A DNA stretch of 64,000 nt, taken from HKCCE3408 sp039183205. GTDB taxonomy: Bacteria; Pseudomonadota; Alphaproteobacteria; Rhodobacterales; Rhodobacteraceae. Where the stretch lies: the NCBI GenBank assembly GCA_039183205.1, contig JBCDBR010000004.1, positions 1-64,000 on the forward strand. The letters run 5' to 3'. Positions 1 through 8,395 of this stretch are shown one piece after another; positions within the stretch are counted from its first letter, which is position 1; each line of letters opens with the position of its first letter. The notes under the pieces were generated by a model that worked only from the letters and a program-made list of their open reading frames with translations, had not been told where the DNA came from and made no database searches. The position numbers were made by a program, and so were the translations under genes.

Positions 1-618
1 CCATTGGCCGAGCAGGAGCGCATGTTGGAGGCTATGCTGTTTGCCTCATCCGAACCCCTGTCCATGCGCGAGATGGAGGCCCGCATGCCGCATGGATGTG
101 ACGCCGCCGAAGCGATGGTCTTGTTGCGCAAGCGCTATCAGGGACGCGGCGTGGTGCTGACGCAAGTGGGCGATGCTTGGGCGTTCCGCACCGCGCCTGA
201 TCTGGCCTTTTTGATGAGCCGGGAGCGGGTCGAAAACCGCAAATTGTCCCGCGCGGCGATGGAAACCTTGGCCATCATTGCCTACCACCACCCGGTCACC
301 CGCGCCGAGATCGAGGAAATTCGCGGTGTCTCGGTCAGCCGGGGAACAATCGACCAGCTGATCGAGCTGGAATGGGTTGGCTTTGGCCGCCGCAAGATGA
401 CGCCGGGCCGACCGGTGACGTTCATCGTCACGCAGGGGTTTTTGGACCATTTTGGCCTGGCCACGACCCGGGACCTGCCGGGGCTCAAGGAATTGCGGGA
501 GGCTGGGCTGTTGGAGGCGCGGCCGAGCGAAGGGCTGGGCCCGGTCCCACTGCGGGAGGCTGATGACGAGGACGCACCCGATCTACCCGACGAAGATCAA
601 GACGATATGTTTGGTTAG
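1..618 (+). CDS. scpB: Segregation and condensation protein B (5' end cut by window)
   Basis: ScpB is the winged-helix subunit that with ScpA and SMC forms the chromosome condensation complex. The reading frame is open to the left edge. A TTG at position 4 could serve as start, but from memory homologues continue a little upstream, so the true start is probably outside the window. The conserved core is clear: a first winged helix (EQERMLEAMLFASSEPL), a second one around LSRAAMETLAIIAYHHPVTRAEIEEIRG, the GTIDQLIELEWV segment, and the TPGRPVTFIVTQGFLDHFGL block. The tail is acidic (DDEDAPDLPDEDQDD). Its stop overlaps the convergent YrbL-like gene by 4 bases. Confidence 0.93.
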   Translation, partial: PLAEQERMLEAMLFASSEPLSMREMEARMPHGCDAAEAMVLLRKRYQGRGVVLTQVGDAWAFRTAPDLAFLMSRERVENRKLSRAAMETLAIIAYHHPVTRAEIEEIRGVSVSRGTIDQLIELEWVGFGRRKMTPGRPVTFIVTQGFLDHFGLATTRDLPGLKELREAGLLEARPSEGLGPVPLREADDEDAPDLPDEDQDDMFG

Positions 619-1265
619 CCTGCAACGGGGTCAGCGACCCATTCGTACCGCCGCGCCCTACGATCCCACCTGATCGCGCAGCCTTTGGGTAATCGGCCGA
701 ATTTCCGCAGGATATGCGGGGTGTTGGCCCATCTCCACCAGAGCTTGATCTGAATGAACGTCTTGTCGCCATAGCCGTCGACGACAAAAATTCGCGGCTC
801 CGGCTCACCAGCGCGGTAGCCGTAAACAAGGTTACGCAGATCGAAATCGCTGAGCGGGATATGCCCTTCGATCGCGTCACGCACAAACCGGTTAATCGCG
901 GCCAGGTGAGTGTCGTTAAACGACCCTTCATGGAGCAGCTTGGAAATGCTGGGCGCCAGGCTGTGATCGGCCTGCATGATCCGTTCGTCGATGCGCGCGC
1001 GGCCGAGTGCGGTTGCGCGGTGCCCCAACACACGCGCAATCGGCAACGCGTCCGACGATCTGCGGGCCAAGAACTCAGCCTCATGGGCAAAGACCTTCCG
1101 AACACTCGCGCTATCTTGATGGACGATTTTGGCCAAGAATTGCGGAAATGCGCGGATGTCATAGACAGCGCGGTCCCGTCCGCGGGCGCGGAACACCAAC
1201 ATGTCCGCCGTCAACGGGTCCGGAAGATCATCAAACGTGGTCGTGGGCGGGAGCATGGTGGCCAT
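615..1265 (-). CDS. YrbL-like protein (PhoP regulatory network family)
   Basis: A 216-residue cytoplasmic protein with the YrbL family pattern, a kinase-like fold of unknown activity named for the PhoP-controlled E. coli gene. Visible hallmarks are VRKVFAHEAEF, the ISKLLHEGSFNDTHLAAINRF segment, LSDFDLRNLVYG and the FVVDGYGDKTFIQIKLW stretch near residues 155-185. The start has no competing upstream ATG. It is convergent with scpB (4-base overlap) and appears monocistronic. The family assignment is from motif recognition; the biochemical role is unknown. Confidence 0.75.
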   Translation of the reverse strand: MATMLPPTTTFDDLPDPLTADMLVFRARGRDRAVYDIRAFPQFLAKIVHQDSASVRKVFAHEAEFLARRSSDALPIARVLGHRATALGRARIDERIMQADHSLAPSISKLLHEGSFNDTHLAAINRFVRDAIEGHIPLSDFDLRNLVYGYRAGEPEPRIFVVDGYGDKTFIQIKLWWRWANTPHILRKFGRLPKGCAIRWDRRARRYEWVADPVAG

Positions 1266-1323
1266 AGCGGCGGGTATCAGGTTGGAACTGGAACCTCTGG
1301 GCCGTCACCAGCGGTTGCGTGCG

Positions 1324-1836
1324 CTATTTTGTTGCTGTTCCACCCGCGCCGCTGCTGCCCTGGTCATAGCCATAAAGCTGGTTTGAAAAGGCATCCATCG
1401 TTTCGACCCAAATGTCCATAACCTCTTGAAACGCGCCGAGCGAAATCGCCGGTTCCGTTACAAAGGTATAGCTGAGGAAGACCTCTTCGGTATTGCCTGG
1501 CTCGATATAGGCGGTGCCAATCCGGTTTTCAGAATTCCAAGTATTCACAAAGGGTTCGCTCGGTTCATCGGTTGTAAAACTTGCCGACAGTTCGATTTGG
1601 TCGCACCCGGTCATGCCTTCGCACCCGATCATGATCATGAGATAGAAATACCCCGCCGCTTGCGCGTCGATATAGGGGTCTGGGTATTCTGGCGTCGGGG
1701 CGATGATCTCAGCCGGGCCGCGCGCGGCGACAAGGGCATGCACATTCGCCACCGAGGTGTTGAGGAATTGCTGCGCGAACCCCGGACCGGACGCCGCAAG
1801 CGTCACGACCAAAAATAGCATAAAGCGGTGAACCAT
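1324..1836 (-). CDS. Secreted YbjN-domain protein
   Basis: A 170-residue exported protein. The start was placed at the ATG at 1836 because an AAGAAGGGT ribosome binding site precedes it and an N-terminal signal peptide follows (MVHRFMLFLVVTLAASGPGFAQ); the longer open frame upstream adds an unlikely basic leader. The mature part has the YbjN pattern of alphaproteobacteria: paired cysteines around GCEGMTGCDQIELSASF, then FVNTWNSENRIGTAYIE, and a C-terminal acidic/aromatic helix. YbjN proteins resemble type III secretion chaperones in fold, but periplasmic versions have no known function. It ends with a Gly/Ser-rich tail. Confidence 0.75.
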   Translation of the reverse strand: MVHRFMLFLVVTLAASGPGFAQQFLNTSVANVHALVAARGPAEIIAPTPEYPDPYIDAQAAGYFYLMIMIGCEGMTGCDQIELSASFTTDEPSEPFVNTWNSENRIGTAYIEPGNTEEVFLSYTFVTEPAISLGAFQEVMDIWVETMDAFSNQLYGYDQGSSGAGGTATK

Positions 1837-2120
1837 GGTGATACCCTTCTTGTCGCGGCCAGTGTGGCGTGGCGCGGCTCGACCGGTCAAGCCATGAATG
1901 CCCGGTTTTGGGTATCTGCGTTTTGCGGGCTGTCGGCGAGGCGCGTGGGGTTAGAGTTATCCACAGATTGGCAACGCGGCGATTGGGGCCAAATTCGGCG
2001 GCGCATTGGTGCATTTGTCGGGCCGCTTTGGCGCCGCGTCGCCTTGATCCGGGCGTTCGTCCTATGATCAAGTTTGCCAGCGGTGCCAAGCGCGGGAGGG
2101 CCCGAACAAAAGGACAGGAC

Positions 2121-2945
2121 ATGAGCGATTTCATTGCACATTCGGTTGTCAGCGGCATACCGGATGCGCCGGCGATCTTACTCTTGAATTCGATGGGGAC
2201 CACCACCGCGATGTGGCGCCCGCACTTGGCGCTGTTGGAACGGCATTTCCGCGTGATCTCTATGGATACCCGCGGCCACGGTGACAGCGGCACGCCCGAG
2301 GGGCCTTACAGTTTTGCCGATCTTGTTGCCGATGCGACATCTGTTTTGGATCGCCATGGCGTCAAGACGGCTCGCGTGATGGGATGTTCCATCGGCGGGA
2401 TGACGGCGATTGGCTTGGGATTGGCCGCCCCCAGTCGCGTCGCGCGCATCATCTGCGTGGCCGCACGCGCCGATGCGCCCGCGCCATTCAAAAAGACCTG
2501 GGACGATCGTAAAACTCTGATTGAGGCCAAAGGGTTGGATGCGCTTTGGGACGACCTGGTGAACCTGTGGTTGACCCCCGAATTTCAGGCGGCTGCGCCC
2601 GATGTTGTTGCTGAGATGAAAGCGGCGTTTCAACAAACCGACCCGGCCGGCTACAATCATCTGGGTGCCGCGCTGAAGCAATTGAACTACCTCAAGGATC
2701 TACCAAATCTCCGAATGCCGTGTCTTTTCGTGGCTGGCAGCGCCGATACGGCCGCGCCCCCGCATGTGATGCAGGACATGGCCGCGCGCATACCGAACAG
2801 CCGCTTTGTTGTGATCCCGAATGCCCGGCACATCGTGAACGTGAACGCGCCGGCGGCGTTTTCCAATGCCATCAGCGCATTTTTGGGCATCGATGCGCCT
2901 GGCATGTTGGACGCACGCGGCCGCGCAGATCGCGGCACCGCTTAG
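2121..2945 (+). CDS. Alpha/beta hydrolase, 3-oxoadipate enol-lactonase-like
   Basis: A 274-residue cytoplasmic hydrolase. The ATG at 2121 follows AAGGACAGGAC, while the longer open frame upstream (from 1869) has no such site. Fold markers in order: LLLNSMGTT (oxyanion region), MDTRGHGDSGTPEG, the nucleophile elbow GCSIGGM near residue 95, an acid around AGSADTAAPPHVM, and the catalytic histidine in NARHIVNVNAP. The overall order resembles PcaD, which opens 3-oxoadipate enol-lactone, but no other pca gene is nearby, so the substrate is undetermined. It lies convergent to glnA with a shared terminator between them. Confidence 0.8.
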   Translation: MSDFIAHSVVSGIPDAPAILLLNSMGTTTAMWRPHLALLERHFRVISMDTRGHGDSGTPEGPYSFADLVADATSVLDRHGVKTARVMGCSIGGMTAIGLGLAAPSRVARIICVAARADAPAPFKKTWDDRKTLIEAKGLDALWDDLVNLWLTPEFQAAAPDVVAEMKAAFQQTDPAGYNHLGAALKQLNYLKDLPNLRMPCLFVAGSADTAAPPHVMQDMAARIPNSRFVVIPNARHIVNVNAPAAFSNAISAFLGIDAPGMLDARGRADRGTA

Positions 2946-2948
2946 CGC

Positions 2949-2979
2949 AAAAAAAGGGCGCCCGAACGGGACGCCCCTT
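2949..2979 (-). terminator. Intrinsic terminator of glnA (possibly bidirectional)
   Basis: A GC-rich hairpin (GGGCG-CCCGAACGGGA-CGCCC core) is flanked on its left by seven A residues, giving a U-tract for minus-strand transcription out of glnA. On the plus strand it could also stop the hydrolase transcript, with a weaker tract. Confidence 0.75.
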
Positions 2980-2999
2980 CATCAGCAGAATTGGACGGT

Positions 3000-4406
3000 T
3001 CAGACCGAGTAATACATTGAGTATTCCATCGGGTGCGGCGTGTGTTCGTAGGCGTAGACCTCTTCCCACTTCAGCTCCATATAACCCTCGATCTGGTGCT
3101 CGGTGAACACGTCGCCCGCCAGCAAGAACTCTTTGTCCTTTTCCAATTCGTCGAGCGCTTCGCGTAAGCTGGCGCATACCGTGGGAATGCCGGCAAGTTC
3201 CTCTGGCGGCAGATCGTAGAGGTCCTTGTCGGACGGCTCGCCCGGATGGATCTTGTTGTTGATCCCGTCTAGCCCCGCCATCAACAGCGCGGCAAAACAC
3301 AGATAGGGGTTTGCCGATGGGTCGGGGAAGCGCGCCTCGACACGCTTGGCCTTGGGGCTTTCGGTCCAAGGGATCCGGACGCAACCAGACCGGTTGCGCG
3401 CCGAATAGGCCCGCAGAACTGGCGCTTCAAAGCCTGGGATCAGGCGCTTATAGCTGTTGGTGGACGGGTTGGTGAAGGCGTTGAGCGCCTTGGCGTGTTT
3501 CAGGATACCGCCGATGAAGTACAGCGCCTCATCCGAAAGATCGGCGTATTTATCGCCTGCAAACAAGGGCTTGCCATCTTTCCAGATGGAGATGTTGCAA
3601 TGCATGCCGGTGCCGTTGTCGCCCGCGATAGGCTTGGGCATAAAGGTCGCCGATTTGCCGTAGGCGTGGGCGACGTTGTGGATCACGTATTTGTATTTCT
3701 GAAGCTCATCGGCCTGTTTCGTCAGGCTGGAAAAGACCAAGCCCAATTCGTGCTGACAGGACGCCACTTCGTGGTGGTGCTTATCGACCGTCATCCCGAT
3801 GCGCTTCATCGTCGACAGCATCTCAGAGCGCAAATCCATCGCCGCATCGGTCGGGTTTACCGGGAAATAGCCGCCCTTGACGCCCGGGCGGTGGCCCATA
3901 TTGCCCATTTCATACTCGGCATCGGTGTTCCAGGCCGCATCCGTGGCATCCACTTCGTAGGACACTTTGTTCATCGTCACGGCAAAGCGAACATCGTCGA
4001 ACAGAAAGAATTCTGCCTCGGGTCCGAAAAAGGCGGTATCCCCGATGCCGGATGATTTGAGATAGGCCTCGGCCTTTTCGGCGGTGGAGCGTGGGTCGCG
4101 CTCATAGGCTTCACCGGTATCCGGCTCCACGATTGAGCAGTGCAAACACAGAGTCTTTTCCGCATAAAACGGATCGATATAGGCACTTTCGGTATCTGGC
4201 ATCAGTTTCATGTCCGATGCTTCGATGCCCTTCCAGCCGGCAATCGAGGAGCCGTCGAACATAAAGCCCTCGTCCAGGAAATCCTCATCGACGAGATCGG
4301 CCAACACGGTCACATGCTGTAGCTTGCCCCGCGGATCGGTGAATCGGATATCGACATATTCGACATCCTCATCCCGGATCATGCCCAGAACTGTGTCTTT
4401 GCTCAT
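3000..4406 (-). CDS. glnA: Glutamine synthetase type I
   Basis: Makes glutamine from glutamate, ammonia and ATP; a cytoplasmic dodecamer. The 468 residues match the usual GSI-beta length. Visible signatures are FDGSSIAGWKGI near residues 50-62, the FGPEAEFFLFD metal site, HHHEVASCQHELG, NGTGMHCNISIWKDGKPLF and RNRSGCVRIPW. The adenylylation segment KDLYDLPPEE is present near residue 398, so activity should be controlled by GlnE. It follows glnB with about a 50-base gap, the usual glnB-glnA operon of Rhodobacteraceae. The start is ATG after an AAGGTAG-type site. Confidence 0.97.
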   Translation of the reverse strand: MSKDTVLGMIRDEDVEYVDIRFTDPRGKLQHVTVLADLVDEDFLDEGFMFDGSSIAGWKGIEASDMKLMPDTESAYIDPFYAEKTLCLHCSIVEPDTGEAYERDPRSTAEKAEAYLKSSGIGDTAFFGPEAEFFLFDDVRFAVTMNKVSYEVDATDAAWNTDAEYEMGNMGHRPGVKGGYFPVNPTDAAMDLRSEMLSTMKRIGMTVDKHHHEVASCQHELGLVFSSLTKQADELQKYKYVIHNVAHAYGKSATFMPKPIAGDNGTGMHCNISIWKDGKPLFAGDKYADLSDEALYFIGGILKHAKALNAFTNPSTNSYKRLIPGFEAPVLRAYSARNRSGCVRIPWTESPKAKRVEARFPDPSANPYLCFAALLMAGLDGINNKIHPGEPSDKDLYDLPPEELAGIPTVCASLREALDELEKDKEFLLAGDVFTEHQIEGYMELKWEEVYAYEHTPHPMEYSMYYSV

Positions 4407-4459
4407 TTTCTACCTTCCCTTGATGTCATGGAATGTGGGCCGGCGGTCGCGGCCATAGA

Positions 4460-4798
4460 TTAAAGCGCGTCCTCGCCGGTCTCGCCGGTGCGGATACGGA
4501 TGGCTTGATCAACGGGAGATACAAAAATCTTCCCATCGCCAATTTTGTCGGTCTTGGCTGCCGCGATGATTGCCTCGATGGCGCCCTCGACTTGATCGTC
4601 GGCCAACATGACCTCGATTTTCACTTTCGGGAGAAAGTCGACAACATATTCCGCGCCGCGATATAGTTCTGTATGCCCCTTTTGGCGACCGAACCCTTTC
4701 ACCTCGGTCACGCTGAGGCCCTGGATCCCAATTTCCTGGAGCGCCTCTTTGACCTCATCCAGCTTAAAGGGCTTGATGATCGCTTCGATTTTCTTCAT
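4460..4798 (-). CDS. glnB: Nitrogen regulatory protein PII
   Basis: A 112-residue PII signal protein, a trimer that reads 2-oxoglutarate, ATP and ADP and relays nitrogen status to GlnE, NtrB and AmtB. Tyrosine 51, the uridylylation site, is present in the T-loop (HTELYRGAEY). The C-terminal signature VSPVDQAIRIRTGETGEDAL is complete. It is the first gene of the glnB-glnA operon, preceded by a strong AAAAAAAGGGAG purine stretch. GlnB and GlnK are hard to tell apart by sequence; linkage to glnA favours GlnB. The 165 bases up to nnr must hold the divergent promoters, including presumed nitrogen-responsive control of glnB. Confidence 0.95.
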   Translation of the reverse strand: MKKIEAIIKPFKLDEVKEALQEIGIQGLSVTEVKGFGRQKGHTELYRGAEYVVDFLPKVKIEVMLADDQVEGAIEAIIAAAKTDKIGDGKIFVSPVDQAIRIRTGETGEDAL

Positions 4799-4963
4799 CT
4801 CCCCCGACTCCCTTTTTTTGTCTGACCCCGTGTCAGCACTTTGCGTCAGTAGGGTCCATGCGGTAGCCTGACGCGATCGCGGGGCGGTCCTGAAATCGAG
4901 AAGCGGCGGTTGAGAATTGGGCGTATTGCCGAAAATTTATGCAGTTTGGAGACGGTCGCTACG

Positions 4964-6646
4964 ATGGAGTTGCTAACCGCAGCCCAAATGCGCGCAATTG
5001 AGCAGGCCGCGATCGAAAGCGGGCAGGTTACAGGGCTGGAGTTGATGGAGCGTGCCGGCCGCGGCGTGGTCGATGCGATCTTGGCCGAATGGCCGGCGCT
5101 GGCTGAGGCGCCCCATCGCGCCGTGGTTCTCTGCGGACCCGGCAATAACGGCGGTGACGGCTTTGTGGTGGCGCGTCTCCTGAAGGACTGGGGCTGGGAG
5201 GTTGAGGTGTTCCTCTACGGCGACCCCGAAAAGCTGCCGCCGGATGCGAAGACGAATTATGAACTTTGGTGCGACCGGGGGGTGGTCGAGGCGCTTTCGC
5301 GTTACAAAGTGCGATGCGGAGACCGCACCTATTCAACCGTTATTGTGGATGCGCTCTTCGGGACCGGCCTGAGCCGCCTGATTGATGACGCGCTATGCAA
5401 AACACTGCGCGAAATTGGGATCGAGCTGTGTTCCTTAACGGTCCAAAAGCCCGTTCAGTTGGTGGCCATCGACATACCCAGTGGGTTGGATGCTGATAGC
5501 GGGCGGGTTTTGATGACACCCGGCCGTACTGGGCCTTCGGTATTGATCACCGCCTCAGATGCAGAGTTCACAGAAGAAGAAGTGAAGGAAATTACTGCGC
5601 CCCGTTTGGTTCCGGAGACGCCTCTGCATGCGGACCTCACTGTATCCTTTCATCGTTTCAAGCTTGGGCATTTCTTGGGGAACGGGCCTAAATATTGCGG
5701 TAAGCTGGCTTTGGTAGATATCGGTTTGGGGCCACAACCCTGGCGGCTGGAGGAAACCAGATTTGTTTCGGAACCGGTTGGGCCGCGATGGCTAAGGGGT
5801 AAGCATGAACACCCCGCCGGCATCCCGAGCGAGCACAAATTCGACCACGGCCACGCGCTTGTCCTCTCTGGCCCTATGGGTCGTTCCGGGGCCGCGCGTT
5901 TGGCGGCCCGGGCGGCGCTCAGGGTGGGCGCGGGGCTGGTGACGGTTGGCGCGCCTGGCTCGGCGATGATGGAATGCGCGTGTCAACTGACTGCCATCAT
6001 GCTCAGACGCGCTGAGGACGCGGACGGGCTTGCGGAACTTTTGCAGGACGCACGGATGAATTCAATTTGCATCGGGCCGGGCCTGGGGTTGGAGCGGGCA
6101 CGGGACCTCGTGCCGGTGGTGCTCGCCACCGGGCGGCCGGCGCTTCTTGATGCCGATGCGCTGTCGGCCTATGCGGACCGGCCTGATGCGCTCTTTGAGA
6201 TGTTGCACGGGCGCGTCGTGATGACACCCCATGCCGGCGAGTTTGCGCGATTGTTTCCAGATTTGGCCCAAAAACTGGCCGACCCGGTCGATGTGGGTCC
6301 GGCTTATTCCAAACTCGATGCCACGCATGCGGCCGCCATTCGGGCCGGCGCTGTGGTCCTCTTAAAAGGTCCCGACACGGTGATTGCCTCGCCCGACGGC
6401 CGAGCCTCCGTCCATGCCGCGACCTATGATCGCGCGGCGCCCTGGCTTGCCACGGCGGGCTCGGGCGATGTCCTTGCCGGTTTGATTGCCGGGCTTTTGG
6501 CGCGCGGGCTGGACCCACACACTGCCGCTGCGTCAGCGGCCTGGTTGCATGTTGAGGCCGCGCGGCAATTCGGTCCCGGCCTAATTGCTGAAGATTTGCC
6601 CGATCTTATGCCGGTGGTTATCAGCAATTTGGCGGATTCTTGCTGA
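4964..6646 (+). CDS. nnr: Bifunctional NAD(P)HX epimerase / ADP-dependent NAD(P)HX dehydratase
   Basis: Repairs hydrated NADH and NADPH. The 560-residue protein joins an N-terminal YjeF_N epimerase domain (LTAAQMRAIEQ, GLELMERAG, GPGNNGGDGFVVARLL, IDIPSGLDAD; roughly residues 1-225) to a C-terminal ribokinase-like dehydratase domain (GHALVLSGPMGRSGAARLAARA, TPHAGEFARLFP, LLKGPDTVIASPDG and the catalytic TAGSGDVLAGLIAGLLARG; roughly 275-555). The ATG at 4964 is preferred to one 54 bases upstream because family members begin with this MELLTAAQM-type sequence. It is divergent from glnB, a conserved neighbour in this family. Confidence 0.93.
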   Translation: MELLTAAQMRAIEQAAIESGQVTGLELMERAGRGVVDAILAEWPALAEAPHRAVVLCGPGNNGGDGFVVARLLKDWGWEVEVFLYGDPEKLPPDAKTNYELWCDRGVVEALSRYKVRCGDRTYSTVIVDALFGTGLSRLIDDALCKTLREIGIELCSLTVQKPVQLVAIDIPSGLDADSGRVLMTPGRTGPSVLITASDAEFTEEEVKEITAPRLVPETPLHADLTVSFHRFKLGHFLGNGPKYCGKLALVDIGLGPQPWRLEETRFVSEPVGPRWLRGKHEHPAGIPSEHKFDHGHALVLSGPMGRSGAARLAARAALRVGAGLVTVGAPGSAMMECACQLTAIMLRRAEDADGLAELLQDARMNSICIGPGLGLERARDLVPVVLATGRPALLDADALSAYADRPDALFEMLHGRVVMTPHAGEFARLFPDLAQKLADPVDVGPAYSKLDATHAAAIRAGAVVLLKGPDTVIASPDGRASVHAATYDRAAPWLATAGSGDVLAGLIAGLLARGLDPHTAAASAAWLHVEAARQFGPGLIAEDLPDLMPVVISNLADSC

Positions 6647-6731
6647 ACGAGAGTGTTTCCATTGGAGAAACAGAATTTCGTGCAAGTAACATCGGGGCGC
6701 CCATTTTTCGTCAACTTTTGAATGCTAACTG

Positions 6732-6911
6732 ATGCGCATGAACGCGAATGCCCCGATCTTGCATAACGGACTTCCGCCATGCGCTGGCATTGCGGAGCCG
6801 TCCCCCGCGGTCCACCGGCCGCCGCGCGCAGCTGCATTTGTGTTGCTGTCTCTTCCTATTGGCACGGCCATTTGGGTGGGCGCCATCATCGCCTTGGCGG
6901 GGCTGCTTTAG
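6732..6911 (+). CDS. Small single-pass membrane protein (59 residues)
   Basis: A short frame starting ATGCGCATGAAC and ending TAG, just upstream of tRNA-Leu. The product has a polar, Pro-rich N-terminal half (HNGLPPCAGIAEPSPAVHRP) and one hydrophobic segment at the end (AAFVLLSLPIGTAIWVGAII). Codon use is GC-ending like its neighbours, which supports real coding. No clear Shine-Dalgarno is seen, and the second ATG six bases in is an alternative start. No function is recognised. It sits 85 bases after nnr and could be co-transcribed with it. Confidence 0.55.
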   Translation: MRMNANAPILHNGLPPCAGIAEPSPAVHRPPRAAAFVLLSLPIGTAIWVGAIIALAGLL

Positions 6912-6932
6912 TGGTGTAAGCAGCGCGCCGAT

Positions 6933-7017
6933 GCGGGTGTGGCGAAATTGGTAGACGCACCAGATTTAGGTTCTGGCGCCGCAAGGCGTGGGGGTTCAAG
7001 TCCCTCCACCCGCACCA
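6933..7017 (+). tRNA. tRNA-Leu (anticodon UAG)
   Basis: An 85-base cloverleaf with encoded CCA. The acceptor stem GCGGGTG pairs with CACCCGC. The D-arm region is TGGCGAAATTGGTAGACGCA. The anticodon stem CCAGA/TCTGG encloses the loop TTTAGGT, giving anticodon TAG. There is a long variable arm (GCGCCGCAAGGCGT) typical of leucine tRNAs and a T-arm with GTTCAAGTC. Its 3' end is directly followed by the recombinase remnant and accessory island. Confidence 0.97.
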
Positions 7018-7739
7018 GCTCTCAATTGTAGCTCTGATAGCCCATCTAACATTTTGAACGGGAACGATATTTCGGGGGTTCTAGGCCCTTGATTTCGGTC
7101 GTATTGGATGCGGTCGGCGAAAGCAAGCTTCAAGACTTTTCTTCGGACGATTGTGGAGCCTGTTTCCGATAGTTTCAATGGGTTAGAGAGGAAGAGGAGC
7201 AGAGGTTCTAGCTGTTTTTCGAATGATCCAGACGGAGCGATCTGTTTGTCCCGTTTTTCCGCCAAACGGGCTTTTTCGTGTTCGAGATCAGCGAGTTTCG
7301 CCTCATAGGCAGCGATGACTTGGGTGTTCGAGGCAGCCATGATCCGGTCTAGCAGAGTCGTTGTTTCTTTCCCGACGGCCCTTAGTTATTTGGCCGCAGC
7401 GTACCGGATGCCTTTGGCTTGCGCGTCCCGGGCCTCCCACGCCGTTCTGAACGTGGCCGACGCCAGAGCGATAAGGGCTTTCGACGGCTGAAGGTCTTTG
7501 ATCAATGCGCCGACCTCTTCTTCAATCCGGTCCCGCTTGATCGACTTGCCGTAATACTCGCAGGTTTTCGTCTGGCACAGATAGTAAGGATAGTGCCCAC
7601 CATTGCCGCGAGTGATCGATCAGCGCAGGGGCACATTGCGACCACCACAGGTGACGATGCCGCGGAGCGCAAAGTCAGCGCCGATGTTCTTGCGCTTCGG
7701 CGCTTTTGCAGTCCCCCTGCGCCACTCAATACAGCCGCA
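6996..7739 (-). pseudogene. Large serine recombinase, decayed C-terminal part
   Basis: On the minus strand a single frame can be followed through about 230 codons. It carries a zinc-ribbon region (FALRGIVTCGG, then GGHYPYYLCQTKTCEYYGKSI), the helical SKALIALASATFRTAWEAR stretch, and the C-terminal part LSETGSTIVRRKVLKLAFADR, RNQGPRTPEI and FPFKMLDG. This is the pattern of resolvase/recombinase-family integrases. The frame is broken by an in-frame TGA at 7620-7622 and TAA at 7386-7388, and one zinc-ribbon cysteine appears replaced by Arg. The N-terminal catalytic domain is absent. The last open piece (6996-7340) could still yield about 114 residues but lacks any catalytic part. Its end overlaps the 3' end of tRNA-Leu. 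Confidence 0.85.
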
Positions 7740-8145
7740 CCAGTTTTTGAGAAGTTGAGCGCATTGTTGTATACTGCGATACAGCTTGGGACGCGGCGGC
7801 CGCTACTGTGACCTCCGGAATGAACCCAGCAATTTCCCGCGCTGTTATTTCTCCGTCTAACGCAATTGACGCGAAGCTTACGGCTGCACCAGCTCCTACA
7901 CCGCGCACTGTCATCGCGACCGGGCCCGGCGTGTCATCCGGCCCAAATGCCCCAGGCAGGGAAACCACTGTACCGACAATATCGTCAATCCCATCGGGAG
8001 TACTCTGTGGCGCGTTCAGTTGCAGTTCAAAAACGTTTTCCACAAGTTCAGTTGTAGCACGTGGCCACTCGCCGTAAATGAACTCATACTGCAGGCCAGA
8101 AAAGTTTGTATTACCCATTCGTTCACTTTCACTCGTCAAAGTCAT
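7726..8145 (-). CDS. Hypothetical protein of island cassette, last gene
   Basis: A 139-residue soluble protein with no recognised family. An alternative start is the ATG at 8118 (MGNTNFSGL), preceded by GAGTGAAAG. The N-terminal part is mixed (YEFIYGEWPRATTELVENVF), the middle is Gly/Ala/Val-rich (VRGVGAGAAVSFASIALDG), and the final residues run into the recombinase remnant, so the C-terminus may be replaced or truncated. Its start overlaps the preceding 88-residue membrane gene by 17 bases, so the two are probably one transcript. By position it could be a remnant of a toxin or immunity gene; that is inference only. Confidence 0.5.
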   Translation of the reverse strand: MTLTSESERMGNTNFSGLQYEFIYGEWPRATTELVENVFELQLNAPQSTPDGIDDIVGTVVSLPGAFGPDDTPGPVAMTVRGVGAGAAVSFASIALDGEITAREIAGFIPEVTVAAAASQAVSQYTTMRSTSQKLVRLY

Positions 8146-8395
8146 CGCGATGCGAGACGTAATCCTGAATCAAAACAGCTATTAGTGCCGGTGGAGCAAT
8201 CCAGCGCCCAAGCCAAGCTGTACTTCCAAAAATAGACATACTTCCGTCTTCTCCCCAGCCGAAAATATGGTACATCCACACGGCCGCGATGTAAGAGCCC
8301 ATTATTGCAACAGCAAACATGATCGCGGAATGCCGATTTTTCCAATATCTACTTAGCTCTGCAAGAAAAAATCGGATCAATTCGTTTTCCTCCAT
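8129..8395 (-). CDS. Small two-pass membrane protein
   Basis: An 88-residue protein with two hydrophobic segments, roughly residues 23-43 (SAIMFAVAIMGSYIAAVWMY) and 56-77 (WLGRWIAPPALIAVLIQDY), and a charged N-terminus (MEENELIRFFLAELSRYWKN). The start codon sits inside the end of the upstream RTX-like fragment (19-base overlap) and its end overlaps the next gene. The base composition is visibly less GC-rich than the flanking core genes. No family is recognised. The place directly after a toxin-like C-terminal fragment fits an immunity protein, but nothing in the sequence proves this. Confidence 0.55.
   Translation of the reverse strand: MEENELIRFFLAELSRYWKNRHSAIMFAVAIMGSYIAAVWMYHIFGWGEDGSMSIFGSTAWLGRWIAPPALIAVLIQDYVSHRDDFDE

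Noticed and set aside
7419..7811. A 130-codon plus-strand frame
   Set aside because: It is the antisense shadow of the recombinase remnant, which has clear homology on the other strand.
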